Shown here: positions 15,201 through 25,733 of the stretch, in pieces | How positions within the stretch are numbered: the first letter of the stretch is position 1 | Layout of the letters: every line of letters begins with the position of its first letter | NCBI GenBank assembly: GCA_948470475.1 | Contig: OX419337.1 | Coordinates: forward strand, 21,956,306-22,020,305 | Length of the DNA: 64,000 bases | Direction of reading: 5' to 3' | Source: Galaxea fascicularis | Lineage: Eukaryota > Cnidaria > Anthozoa > Scleractinia > Euphylliidae | Notes under the pieces: model-generated | Database searches by the model: none | The model's input: the letters and a program-made list of their open reading frames with translations, nothing else | What the model was told of the DNA's origin: nothing | Translations under genes and position numbers: made by a program

Positions 15201-16411
15201 GCTACTTTATGAACCAGTGAGGACCACCAGCATGGTTACTTTGTGTTTTAATGGACTCAAATGCACTCCTTTGGGTCTGATCTGCTGTGATTCTTTCAGA
15301 GTAATTACTTTGGTTTTAGCTGTATAAAGCACAGTCAAAAATCAATCCAATCAAATATGTTACTAATAAATAAATATTTATTGTTCTGAGCTCAGTTACT
15401 ACTGTAACTCACCAGAAACAGTCACAAGTTGGTCTTTAAGTTGGGAAAACCCATGAAGAAGGGGATCTTGCTCTTCATCCTGAAATTGAAACAGAGCCAA
15501 GAAAAATGAACATCAAGTTTCAGCATAATAAAAAATAATTATCACAAAGTCTATGGAACATGTGGAGCTTTCTTTGGCGCATTTGAAAAGTTTCATTGAA
15601 TTTGCATGGTACATGACATATAGGTAAATATTTATTATAATTATGATTATAGTACACTCAACAGAATTACTAAATTCTGATTGGTCGCGAGTAGTACAAT
15701 TAATCCCAAATAGTACTCTATAGAAGACTACCTATTAAGTTTCCATGACAATGGCACGTAACTTCATAATTTTGTTGAATGTACTATAAATAAAAAATCG
15801 CACAACCTTCTCCTACAATTCAGGATTAATAGATACTCGTGATTTTGAAAGATCTCAAATTGCACTCACCTAAAGGCTCATGCAATTTTGAGAACTTTCA
15901 AAATCACTTGTACCTATTAATCCCAAATTGTACTCAAGGTCATGCAATTTCCTATACTTTTTATTACTATTATTACTGTGTCTATAACAAAATTCTTGAT
16001 CTTGATTGGTTCTGCGTGTGCCTACACTGTATTTGTCGCGTAGTTGGCACGCGATCACATGGGTGTCCAATATTTATTACAGGTATCCAAGTTCAACTTT
16101 TTGTAATTGGATACCTGTAATTGGACACCTATGCCATTCACACTTCATTCACAACTATGAGTGCTTTAATGGCTTCCTTCATGTTATTCTGCTGTTTGTA
16201 AGACTGTTGGAACATACCACAGCCTTTTTCACTCAAAGGAGGTTCTCAAAATCTTCTTAACCTCGAAATTTCTTATTGATACAATTAATTAGTAACTCAT
16301 ACAATTCAGAGAGTAATCGTGCTCATACTTCCAAATCCGATGCGCATGACTTTCAAATTCCTTGCCAGATTACTCCCTGATTTGTACTTCACTCAGTCCA
16401 ATTACTATTAC

Positions 16412-16446
<35 letters not shown>

Positions 16447-19400
16447 ATAGTTAAATGACATTTTAACTTAGTTAACGACCTGGAGCTATCTGCTGTTATA
16501 GGTGTTTTTATTATGTATCCCCATCGTGTAGCCGGCGTGGCGTTGTAGCGTTTTGGTTAGCGTGGTGGCATACTTCCTAGCGTTTTGGAGGGATGTTCTG
16601 TGCCTGAGGGCACCTTCCTGCCTAGCGGTATTCTGTATAAGTGTTTGCGTGCGCCAGCGCATGTGCTTTCGTTGTGTATTGTTTTGCTCGGCTTTGTGCC
16701 TTTCAAGCGTACCATGTTTTTCAGGTGTAGCATTGGTGTGGGAAGTTTCCTTGCATTTTCCTCGTCTCCTTGGGGCTTGGAACTCTTCTTAGTTTATTTT
16801 GTTCATCATTTACTAGACTAAGTATTTCCGCCAGAATTTTTGGCATATTTTCCACCCCTGGTCGGCGATTCGGGCTTCGTTTTTCTGTGTGAGCTGTCTT
16901 CTCAACATGCCGCCCCCTCGCTCAACCAACAACAGCTTATCAGCTGGTGTAGTTTCCTCGCAGTCGTCTGATGCGTCGGCCGGTGTGGCAAGTACAGCAT
17001 CTAGTTCTACCTCATCCTTTTCAGCTGATTCCATCGCTGAAGCCGTGGTTCGGGTGATTGGTAGTTCGCTTTCCAAAAATCACACAGCTTAAGATGTTGA
17101 AGTTATTTTATTTTTCATCCTGTCAACCAGTTTCAGTACCATTTTTCCCAACCACAATACTGGCGTGAAAGAACTGAACTTATCAGCTTATTAGAATAGG
17201 TTTCTTTTATGTTTGAAAGTGTTATGATGAGTTTATAGACACAAGATTTTAAATACACAATTTTAATTTTAAAGGAACTAGAATGTCAAATAAATGCTAG
17301 CTTGTGTTTAGCTTGCAGTATACTTAAACAACTCAAACTAAGTTTCCATGCCCTTGAGGAATTTGTCATGGAACCACTGTCAAACCTTTGCAAATAGCAG
17401 CCAAAAAACATTGATTTTCCTTTACTCCACTTGTTTCCACCTTTGTTGTTGCAATACCAGTTGTTGATGAGCAGAACTGTAACATGCTGACATGTCTCTC
17501 ATTGTGTCAGCAGCAAAGAATCATCAATAAATCACTTATGACCAGAAGTGAAAGCAACTCTGAATTTGCTACTTCATACCTGTATCAGGCCTCATTTATA
17601 TGAAAAAAAGTTGTCCCAAGTCTCAACCAAACCAAATTTAGTACGCGTTCATTCAAGCAATAGACCACAAATTTCTATGGTTTACAGGCTGATAAACCAC
17701 ACAAGATATTGGAAGAACACAAGAAGAATTTGTAAATCACAAGCCGCAGATGAGTGATTTATGAATTCTTTGAGTGTTCTTCCAATATCTCGTGTGGTTT
17801 ATCAGCCTGTAAACCATAGAAATTTGTTGTTTATTGCTTCTATATAACAATTCAGAAAACACACAAAATTTCCATGAGTTTACTGGCACAATAAACCATT
17901 GATTTGGTTATTGTATAAATACATGTGAAAGAATGAAGTTTTCCTGCTTAACAGAGTCCAGAGCTGTTTCGGAATGATATCAGCACTTGGGCAAGCATCC
18001 CTTGACTGAGTTGATCTGAGTAGGCTAGCCAAAGTGTTTAAATGGTAAAAAGTTGTCCCAGCAAGGACTGTAACCCTGCCAAGAAAGTCACCCTTCTGGC
18101 TGAACCAACTTTGTGTTTGTATAGGTAATCACATGATTCCGAGTACAATTTGGAATAAATAAGCACGAGTAATTTTTTTCAAAGACCAACAAAATTTTGG
18201 GTCTTTGAAAAAATTTACAAGTGCTTATTTATTCCAAATTGCATGAGAAAAATCATGTGATTACTTATTAATAATACACTTGAAAAAAGACTTCTTACAA
18301 AGCTTCAGCCCATACATTGACTACTGAGGTACGCAGAAGGCATTGCCCTCGATCTTACAAAACTTGGAGAAGCTTCAAAAATATCCGGAGATCACCGGAA
18401 GTGTTCGGGTAATCTTCAGTAATCTTCAGAAGTGTTCAGGTAATCTTTGGAAGTGTTCAGGTGATCGTCAGAAATCGTCGGAAGCATTAGCGTGATCTTT
18501 GAAGTGTTCAGCGATCTTCGGAAATCTTCATGTGGTCTTCGGAAATCTTTGGAAGGTTTTGCATGATATTCGGCAGTCTTCGAAATACATCGGTTGGTCT
18601 TCGGAAGTCTTCGAGTCTTCGTTTTAACTTCGGAAATCTTCGTTGTAATTTGCACTTGTGTTACACTTTTTTGCACTGGTGTTACACTTGAACTGCACTG
18701 CTCTCAGCCAATCACAATCAAGTAATTTTTTCAAGTGTATTATTACTCATGTAAACAGTTTGTTGCATTGTGTAAGGAAATGTACACTGTAGGAAAAGTT
18801 GGTTAGCCCAGGGTAGCTCAGGTTGATGGGTGACCCTTTTATCTGGGACAACATTTTCTCCATATAAATAGGGCCTAAGATGAAATTGCTTCTGTTTGAT
18901 TGAGGGCAAGGGTGAGGCAACACTGTGTGAGGTCTATCAGAAAGAGAATTAATCTCATTATGGTTCAACACTGGAAATATTTAAAAAGGGTAAGAAGTGC
19001 ATAAATTGGAATTATGAAGCTTCTCATGTGTCTTCTAATTTTGCACCAATTTGCATAATTTTGATTGGAGAGGTTTGTATGAAATCTTAAAAATGTGTTT
19101 ACAGTCATTGTAGCCTGAAACTGTTCTTCAAAAAAATATTTCGTGAAAATAATCTCAGTGCAAATGTCTTTTAAAAGGCCTTTTCGCTATCAAAATCATA
19201 GCTTGGCAGAGTCACATGTACACTGTACAGGGGTTCAAAGTCAGCCCACATCGCATACATGGACATTTACTGTAATTTTAGCTGTGTTTGCCCCCCAACC
19301 AAGATGGTGTCAGAAACTGTGACGAGGTCTAATTATTGTGGATTAAATGAAAATAAACATCAATCGGATTTGAGAGAATCACGGGCAAGATCTTTGTGCA

Positions 19401-20262
19401 TCCTCATACATTGAAAATACGTGCATCACTGTCATTCCAACTCTATTCATTTTTTGAAACATGGGTTAGAATGACAGTGATGCATGTACAGCTGTACAAC
19501 AAATAAAATTAATGTATGGGGCTGTACAGAAATCTTTACAAATCACGCTCAAAAGAATCTTAAAGCACAAGGCAGACATGATATACTTTTATACTGTAAT
19601 TTTTGGACAGGATGAAAAGGTGATCAGAGATTTACACTTTCAATCAGAAACAGTTTGTTAAGATTTGAAAACACTACCTTTTGTGGGTTCTTTCTTGCGC
19701 TGCTTTTAGCTGTGCTTTCCTGTCATAAGCTTGTGCACTTCTCTTATATAACATTTACTTAAGTGATTTTACGAAAAACTTTTGGTTTACTGTCTAGTAT
19801 GTACAGACACAGAAGTATTAATATTAATTAACAGGCAGAAGTAAAAAATAAATACAGAGCCTTCGAGGGAGAAAGATCAGCGATCTTCCATGAATGAGGA
19901 CTGAAGTAAATGAGTCATGTAAAAGCTAAACGTATAATGATTAAGTTCCTTTCGAATAACAAAATGCAAATATGAAAGCTACATCGTAGTAATTTTAACA
20001 GCGGTAGCATATAGAGCCAGCTAGAAATCTCGAAATTAAATCCAGATACAGTGTATAAAATTATGTTCATATTGATTGTAAGAATAAGTTAATCAATTTT
20101 CTGTGAAATGTTTGTCTTTTGATGAACGGATCCTACCTGGTGGCTGTGAGATCCGCCGCGAGTATTTCTCCGCAGAGCGGCAACAACCAAAGACATCTCT
20201 CCTTGAACGATGTAAACGCCATTCCGAGGAGACAGAGGCCCTTGTTCGTCGACTTTAAACAT
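244..20262 (-). CDS. GBF1: Golgi-specific Arf guanine nucleotide exchange factor (GBF1), 5' part, 21 exons
   Basis: Large Sec7-family exchange factor that loads GTP on Arf at the cis-Golgi for COPI recruitment. Exons in transcript order: 20137-20262, 15413-15479, 13736-13867, 12940-13058, 12509-12617, 10589-10649, 10463-10517, 9277-9768, 8557-8779, 7123-7207, 5456-5591, 5191-5289, 4963-5055, 4518-4619, 3619-3793, 2990-3252, 2444-2646, 1847-1970, 1211-1333, 994-1076, 244-307. All junctions keep phase and give 978 codons without a stop. The start [15 protein letters not shown] precedes the IYIVQGE segment that matches the GBF1 N-terminus. The DCB region follows ([18 protein letters not shown]), then an acidic linker, the motif [11 protein letters not shown], and the HUS domain with its N-Y-D-C box at residues 613-616. 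Sec7 begins near residue 780. The last exon ends in the segment NYEWK, so the C-terminal half lies left of the window. Splice ends are GT/AG; exon 12 uses the weak donor GTTCGT. Exact ends are hand-derived. Confidence 0.95.
994..2646 (-). other. GBF1: Sec7 catalytic domain exons of GBF1
   Basis: Exons 2444-2646, 1847-1970, 1211-1333 and 994-1076 encode most of the Sec7 domain. It opens with [20 protein letters not shown] and includes [19 protein letters not shown], as in animal GBF1. The glutamic finger that drives Arf nucleotide release is the Glu in FRLPGES (residue 872). The second Sec7 motif reads [12 protein letters not shown] (residues 906-917). Met910 matches the human GBF1 residue linked to brefeldin A sensitivity, so sensitivity would be predicted. 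Val913 replaces the Thr usual in this motif. The catalytic machinery looks intact. Confidence 0.92.
4221..4472. repeat. TTGAGTGTCG-family repeat, copy 1
   Basis: About 250 bp repeat beginning TTCAATTGAGAGTC, containing CCAATGAGAAGC and a GCGCATTTTCCCGCGCTT core. Similar copies occur at 7834-8062 and 8255-8522. Lies in a GBF1 intron. Probably a MITE; superfamily unknown. Confidence 0.6.
6030..6120. repeat. ATC/ATT trinucleotide microsatellite
   Basis: About 90 bp of ATC and ATT units in a GBF1 intron; it creates spurious Ile or Met-rich open frames on both strands. Confidence 0.85.
7640..7819. mobile_element. Palindromic MITE, copy A
   Basis: Near-perfect 180 bp palindrome with ends CAATAGGCCATTTCCGAG and CTCGGAAATGGCCTATTG; each arm is about 80 bp and includes GCGAGTCTAAGTGCGAAG. 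Intronic in GBF1. Same family at 8081-8260 and 53780-53957. Confidence 0.8.
7834..8062. repeat. TTGAGTGTCG-family repeat, copy 2
   Basis: Starts near AATTGAGTGTCGAAAGCAA and ends near TACGACGCTCTATCG, a degraded inverted end. It lacks the GC-rich core of the other copies. Sandwiched between two palindromic MITEs. Confidence 0.55.
8081..8260. mobile_element. Palindromic MITE, copy B
   Basis: Diverged member of the same family: ends CAATAAGCCATTTCCGAG and CTCGGAAATGGCCAATTG, sharing GCGAGTCTAAGTGCGAAG. The arms match each other (GCTTGAGCCTCTATTTC) but differ from copy A at the same place, as expected from separate subfamilies. Confidence 0.75.
8255..8522. repeat. TTGAGTGTCG-family repeat, copy 3
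   Basis: Best-preserved copy: ends CAATTGAGTGTCGAACG and TACGACACTCAATTGAAAAC are inverted relatives. It ends about 35 bp before the GBF1 exon at 8557-8779, close to its splice donor. Confidence 0.65.
10100..10275. repeat. Dispersed repeat shared with 44325-44500, copy 1
   Basis: Contains TTTATGTTTGATTGAGCAGTG then ATAAGGAGAAATTAA and GTTCAAGGGTAAA, in the same order as at 44325-44500. In a GBF1 intron. Confidence 0.6.
10750..11599. mobile_element. TTAA-flanked inverted-repeat element, 850 bp
   Basis: Ends GGTGGCTTATTACAG and CTGTAGTAAGCCACC form an inverted repeat of about 35 bp with mismatches. Both sides are bordered by TTAA (10746-10749 and 11600-11603). A TTAA target is typical of piggyBac, but the CCC terminus of that family is lacking, and palindromic TTAA may simply belong to the repeat. 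Lies in the GBF1 intron between exons at 12509 and 10649. No intact transposase. Confidence 0.65.
17656..17838. mobile_element. Hairpin MITE in GBF1 intron 1
   Basis: Arms of about 65 bp, AGCAATAGACCACAAATTTC and its reverse near 17838, share the segment GGTTTACAGGCTGATAAACC and a GTGTTCTTCCAATATC arm. The loop is short. Confidence 0.75.
18122..18268. mobile_element. Hairpin MITE in GBF1 intron 1, second
   Basis: Inverted arms TAGGTAATCACATGATT ... GGAATAAATAAGCAC and GTGCTTATTTATTCC ... AATCATGTGATTAC, with an inner CAAAGACC/GGTCTTTG pair. A further inverted pair around AATACACTTGAAAAAA (18276 and 18730) brackets the neighbouring 450 bp. Confidence 0.7.
18400..18650. repeat. Degenerate TCTTCGGAA repeat tract
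   Basis: About 250 bp of loosely repeated units such as ATCTTCGGAAATCTTCG and GAAGTGTTCAGG. Similar motifs recur at 36800-37160. Likely a decayed minisatellite. Confidence 0.55.
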
Positions 20263-20578
20263 GAAGAATCCTTGCTTGATTGTCGAATATTTATGTTTAA
20301 CGGTTGCCGAAGAACGTATAGTTTATCTATGAATTTTACACATATCTCTCTTCGAAGAGCAAGTGGGGAATATTTTAAAATAATCAAGAACCGGTCATTT
20401 GATACAAAATTTTGAGGAGGACATTTTGGATGTGGATCCGCTGACGTCACGGAGTTACACGCAGGCGCCAAAAGAGAGAAATCTGGATCGAGTTAGTCCC
20501 AGTTCTACCCTCGCGCGCAACTGGAGGAATTTTTTGCAATACATGCAATATTCATGCAATATACATGATTGTAATATT
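20263..20578. promoter_or_regulatory. Bidirectional promoter between GBF1 and IPMK with a CRE
   Basis: Only 316 bp separate the initiator codons of GBF1 (minus, 20262) and IPMK (plus, 20579), so both promoters must lie here unless a 5' non-coding exon exists. The segment holds a full palindromic cAMP-response element, TGACGTCA, at 20442-20449 and is locally less AT-rich than the introns around it. I see no clear TATA box for either direction. That fits a housekeeping bidirectional promoter, but this is inference from layout. Confidence 0.6.
20442..20449. promoter_or_regulatory. Palindromic CRE/ATF site
   Basis: Exact TGACGTCA octamer, the CREB/ATF consensus, located between two divergent start codons. 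Being palindromic it can serve either gene. Occupancy is not shown by sequence. Confidence 0.5.
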
Positions 20579-23500
20579 ATGGATCAGATAAAAAATGATG
20601 CATCTTCCACCGATTTAAAGGATTATCCTTACCAGGTGGCTGGACATTGGGATCAAGGTGGGTTTTAATTTTGTGAATCATTGATTCATAGCTAAACGAA
20701 GCATCATCGCCCTGATATGTGAAGACTTATAATATCGTGACATAATAAACTTACTTCGTTTCGACATGCAACGCAGGAAAACGTGATCACTATCAGGGTC
20801 GGCAACTAAATTTGTGTAACGCCAGTCGATGGAATAAATAATCTGGTTATTGATGCAATTGGTCAGGGAAGTCGTGATGTTATTGTTAAAACCCTTGTTG
20901 TTATACGCGATGCTTGTAATGTAAATGGTAACAAAAACTTTTGTTATCAATATTATATCATATTCATAATATCATATTCTTATGTTCCTTCGTTTCTTTT
21001 TTAGACCCTTTAAGGCTGACTTCAGATGGAGCTTGTGTATTGAAACCAGTACAAAGACCTCCTAAGGGTGAGAGAGAGGTTGTTTTCTACGAAACAATAT
21101 TTAACAAAGATGAAGAAAGAGATGAGATCTTACAGCTGAGAAGACTGCTACCACATTATTATGGAATTGTGGAATTGAGTATCCTAAACCTAACCTCTGT
21201 TTGGATCTCTGTTCTGTTCTGTTTGAATCTTTTTCTGCTATGGTCACATGACTCACCAAACATTGTACTGAGTCAAAGTATTCAAAATAATAATAAAATA
21301 TAGTAAATAATTAACAATTATTGGACGAGGTTGAGCAAAATATCATGATTTGTCAGTGGCGAGCAGATCAATTATTTGCTGAAGCCGAAGGCTGAGGCAA
21401 ATAATAATGATCTGTGAGACACTGGCAAATCACGATATTTTGCAATAACCGAGTTCAATAATTGTTTTATCATTCAATCACCAAGTTTGTTTTGATACTT
21501 TTTTTTGGGAAGCGGTAAGCGTGCGCTGCTGGCAGAAATCAATTGGTTTCCTTCTCAGTTAAGTAATTTATTCTAGCATGGTTACAATTGCGCATGAGCA
21601 GAATATTATTTGCAGCAAAAACGCATTTAGACGATATTACGCATGAGCAGATCATTATTTATTGGCAGTTATTTGCAGGTCACGTGGTGGGCTCTCAGCC
21701 AATGAAAAGAGGGGAAAATATTCATCGAATGATAATAATAAATACTTAATTGACCATTCCCCTAGAGGTGCTCTTCAGGGCCAATGAAACAAATAGTACA
21801 AATGAACACAACAGAGTTAAGAATCCCAACTGGCGGGAGGCAGACCAGTTGGCTATTTACAAGGATGACCGAGGAGTTGAACTAGGCGCAAAGCCAGAAC
21901 AACGCCAACTAGTGGCTAGAGCAGGATTTGAACCAGGTTTGCCACATTGAAATCCAGCACCCTTAACCACTTGGCCATCCTGCATCCTACTACTAAACCT
22001 TTTCAACTTCAAATCATATTCAAATATATGTAGCTGATCTGTATCCAAGATATGAGGCTTAGAAATCCCCATGGCAACAATATAGTAGTTAAGTTAGTCC
22101 CCCTTAATCTGGATATTTTGTCGAACCATACCTTTTAGGTTACATGTAGTTCTACAGAAGATATCCAGATTTCAGATCTCCAGAGGTTGGCATTGTGGTA
22201 CCCCAAACTTTCTTGCATGACAGTTACACTCTCAGGTTATTGTGTGACACTTACATGTATATTCTTACTTATATTATTCCTCCCAATAATAATTGTAAAC
22301 ACCTGCTGTTACAGAAACGATATCACATTTTGTTCAGTTGAAGTTAAAGTGTAATTCAAAGTTAAGTTGGCATTCTTCTCATCTGGACACTAAAGCAGCT
22401 TGTGACTTGCTGACAATATTATTTTTGCAATGCCTGTTTCTCATGTCAAAATTCAGTGAACATAATGAAACCCACTCCACCCCCGATTATCTGGCAAAAA
22501 CTAGTGAGGGTAGTTACAGAGGCAGAGGAGTACTGTTGGCACATTTCCAGTTATCTGAAGTCAATAAACAGTCAATAAATCATAAATAACCCTTAACTAA
22601 ATTACCGGTACTGCAAGTTGACCCTTAACAATAATGTTACCCTCAGATTCATCAAGGTATTTAAAACTTGAGAACATTACAAGCAAGTTTGTTCTACCGT
22701 GCATAATGGATATCAAGATTGGTAAGGTGACTTGGGATGATGATGCAGACGAGACATTCAAGGAAAGGAGGAAAAATGAGTGGCCACTTAGAGAGGTCAC
22801 TGGTTTTAGTATTCTAGGATACATGGTGTGTACCTCTTAATAAAAACAATTATTTTTAAATATTAAAAAGGTAATACTTTAGTTGAACCTCTGATGTCCT
22901 GATTACCACTGAGTTACAGATTTGTGGGAGCTTGGCCATTAAACAATTTAGGTACAGCTGTAAAGACCCAAGTGCTGAACAGGAAGCATAATGTGACGAG
23001 ACTGATGTGGGATGGGAAATTTTAAACATGGAAAATGGATGGTATTACAACCCTAAATATTCTATACTGTCACACATTATATTTGGGATACTATTAGGCT
23101 TCACTGTTCTAAGCCGAAATTATTTCCCAAGTTCAAGAATGAATATACAGTCTTTCTGGAGGACTCTTTGAGAAGGATAACCTCTCAATTTGGTGCCCCC
23201 TAACTCTTTTTAGGTAAGGATTTACAACAAATTTACATCACGTCTTTAACTTAACAGGTTTACAACCACAAAACATGTGCTTACAAACAATACAGACGTG
23301 ACTGGTGTAGAAACTTAACATCAGTGGGAGATGTTGAGAAAAGTGAGTATCAGAATGTTTTTTGAGTTGCAAGTGAATGACACAAATGACTAGTCCTGTG
23401 AATACAAGGTGGGGAACTTGAGGCGGGGTTACCCTGGATTTCAAATTACAGGGATAATCAAAGGATTTTTTTAGGTAGAAAACTTTGGCAAGTATTTTTT

Positions 23501-24650
23501 CTGGGTGTTTTAAAACTATCTGAAGGTTCATGGTAGTTCCCCAGGGGTGGGGGGAGAGTGCCCTCACATCCGAACTGCATAGTTTGACGTGGGATTTTCT
23601 TGGGTTTTGGTCTTAGTCCCCATTTGATCACCCCGTCACTTGAAATCTGGAGTCCCCCTTCGGGGTACGTCTGATAGGATCTTGTGCACCTCTATTTTGA
23701 CTGGCATGTTAAAATGTAGAAATCTGAATAGCCCACTTCCACAATATGCTACATGTAAGTGACCTAGCCTATAGATGGAAATGTGGTCAACTAGTTGACC
23801 TTTTAAATTATGTTTTTCTTATGCTTACCAACAAGGACACCGAGGTTTGTATCAAAACATGTTCACTCCCAGCCTTGCTTCTTCTCAAAGGCCAGGGGCC
23901 TGTTTCTTGAAAGTCCCGTAAATTTTCCGGGCCCGAAAAGCCACTTCAAAAACTGTGATCCACTTATTCTAAAAAGCTGGTCCTTTACTATGATTTCAAG
24001 ATACGAAAGGGAAAGTTTGTTGCAAAATTTCATGCCTGGGAACATGTTCGCTTTTAAGATGCAAAGGAAATTATGGCACCTGAAATGCAACCAAAAAGTT
24101 TAGGGGGTTTCGAGAAACACATGCCAGGTCACTAAATACACAAATGTAAAAAGGACTTTTTGTGTCATCCATGTAAACGTAGCAAAGGTCTTGAAGCTGC
24201 ACAGCATTCTAAGATCAGTGACTCCAAATAATTTATCATTTTCTTTTTGCAGCCTTTCAGGACTTCTTAGGTTGTGTGGAAAAGAATTTGAGACAAAGAA
24301 CACTGGATCAACTGATAGAAAAACTAGCAGACATACTGAGATGGTTCAGAGCTCAACGACTTTATAAATTCATTGCAAGTTCTATTCTTATCGTGTATGA
24401 GGCAGACATTCATATGACTACCAACACAGCTGCCTCTGCTGAGCAGAGGGAGCAAGCTTTCAATGGTCGACTTTCACTGCAGCCACATTGCCAAAGTCTT
24501 TCACAAGTAAAGACAACTTTGGTTGAGGCACGGATCATCGACACTGCTCATGTGTTCTTGTCACCTGACGTTGACAGCAACTACTTGTTTGGCCTTGAGA
24601 ATGTCATCTCAATGTTTGAGAAAATCCGGACAACCTTAGAGAGAGAGTGA
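20579..24650 (+). CDS. IPMK: Inositol polyphosphate multikinase, complete, 5 exons, 304 aa
   Basis: Kinase phosphorylating inositol phosphates (InsP3 to InsP5) and PIP2. Exons: 20579-20657, 21005-21178, 22647-22825, 23258-23342, 24253-24650; phases agree and the frame ends in TGA. The ATG at 20579 has A at -3 and G at +4; another in-frame ATG at 20543 has a weaker context and would add 12 residues. YQVAGHW near residue 18 matches the HQVAGH opening of the family. The hallmark P-x-x-x-D-x-K-x-G is PCIMDIKIG at residues 102-110. ASSILIVYE (214-222) is the SSLL-type motif and IIDTAHVF (267-274) the catalytic IDF-type motif, with Thr where Phe is usual. At 304 aa it is shorter than the roughly 416 aa human protein, mainly because the long insert between these last motifs is missing. 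ATTAAA (24685) and AATAAA (24994) are candidate poly(A) signals. It is divergent from GBF1 and convergent with the cyclophilin gene. Confidence 0.93.
21315..21735. mobile_element. Hairpin element in IPMK intron 2
   Basis: Arms CAATTATTGGACGAGGTTGAGC and the reverse ending GTTCAATAATTG (21315-21464) are inverted with mismatches. A second pair, TTATCATTCAATCA and CGAATGATAATAA, closes the segment at about 21735. Non-coding. Confidence 0.65.
21757..21983 (-). mobile_element. tRNA-derived SINE, family 2, minus copy
   Basis: On the minus strand a pol III A box TGGCCAAGTGG (21967-21977) and B box GGTTCAAATCC (21924-21934) are followed by a tail containing GCCAACTGGTCTGCCTCCCG. Same family as 48955-49175. 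It is not a functional tRNA gene: the anticodon arm is not tRNA-like. Confidence 0.7.
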
Positions 24651-25733
24651 ATGACTGTTTTTGAAGATTGTTCAGGACTAGTCCATTAAAATTTTTAGCC
24701 TTCATGTTGTATGTACAGTTTTGACTGAACTCACCATCACACCGCATCTACATTTTCTGATGATGATGATGAGACAAATCAAGACCGTTGACACTTTTAC
24801 TCTTTGTAAATATGCATGCAAATCAGTTTGTGACGTCAAACCAGGACTAAACCCACACCCCTTCTGACTGGGTCGTGGATCAAATGAAAAAAAAAAAAGG
24901 GAAAAAAGTGCCACAATGCATTTCGAACAGGTGCAAAGATGCATTTTAACGAAAAAAAATGTTTTGGGGTTATAGGTCCTTTAACGAGTTCAGAATAAAA
25001 TGCAATGTGCCTAGGGTTCCTGCCCAGGTCTCTATTATTTATATTGCATAGGAGTAAACTTTGAGATCATCAAAACTTATCTGCCGGAGGCTCATTGTTA
25101 TTCACATGGGCACAATTTTACGCTGTTTGATTCAAATGACAGGTCTAACTATCTGCGAATTCTTATTTATTTACTTTAATTTATAAGATACAATAAGTTA
25201 CACAACCTGTCTGGATTAGCTTTGATACATGCGGGTTGTGCATCGTCAATTGTATCTACTTGAATTGTAAATTAAATGAAAAAAAAAATTAAATTAAATG
25301 ACCTTTCAGCCATAAAGAATGTGAAAGACCACGTCAATTCTTCATTCAATACATAACTTATTACTGGACACCATTGCCACTGTATGTAGCATGGGCATAT
25401 TCATCCTGTACCCATTGCACGGAATCTTGGTTCATGGTTTAATTCCAAACTGCCGTGGCAATGCATTTGTATTACAAAAATCTGTTGTTTTTGAAATTAG
25501 GTTCAAAATGGACATGCAAGGACTGTTATACTTGGCATTGCACACTTTACTGCTGCAAGACTTGTGACAATCCCATTTAAAACAGCCACTACAACTAACC
25601 ACCCCAGTTTGACTATTCACTTAGTCAAATTCTGTGTTACACAATGACAAATGCAGAGTTTGCAAAGGAACAGCACAAAATTTTATTTCCTATTTCTTAC
25701 TACACTGGAATACAGGATCATGCCAAGTTCTCT
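24651..25733. other. Convergent intergenic region between IPMK and cyclophilin
   Basis: About 1.1 kb lies between the IPMK stop and the cyclophilin stop. It holds ATTAAA at 24685-24690 and AATAAA at 24994-24999 for the plus-strand gene, and TTTATT at 25682-25687 for the minus-strand gene. An A-run lies near 24890. I see no coding exon here. Confidence 0.6.
25682..25687 (-). terminator. Polyadenylation signal of the cyclophilin gene
   Basis: AATAAA on the minus strand, 47 nt past the cyclophilin stop codon, followed by T/G-rich transcript-sense sequence. Confidence 0.5.

Larger units (their letters stand above)
15480..20136. other. Intron 1 of GBF1
   Basis: 4.7 kb. Besides the hairpins and repeat tract listed separately, it holds an inverted-repeat-rich stretch at 15650-16390, a TTA microsatellite near 16410-16445, and a locally GC-richer block at 16500-17095. 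That block has an open frame starting [16 protein letters not shown] and rich in Ser/Ala, possibly the leader of a decayed retroelement. No exon seen. Confidence 0.45.

Noticed and set aside
20399..20578. Longer IPMK N-terminus from upstream of 20543
   Set aside because: The frame is open but has no ATG at 20399; the ATG at 20579 has the best initiation context and sits just before the conserved region.
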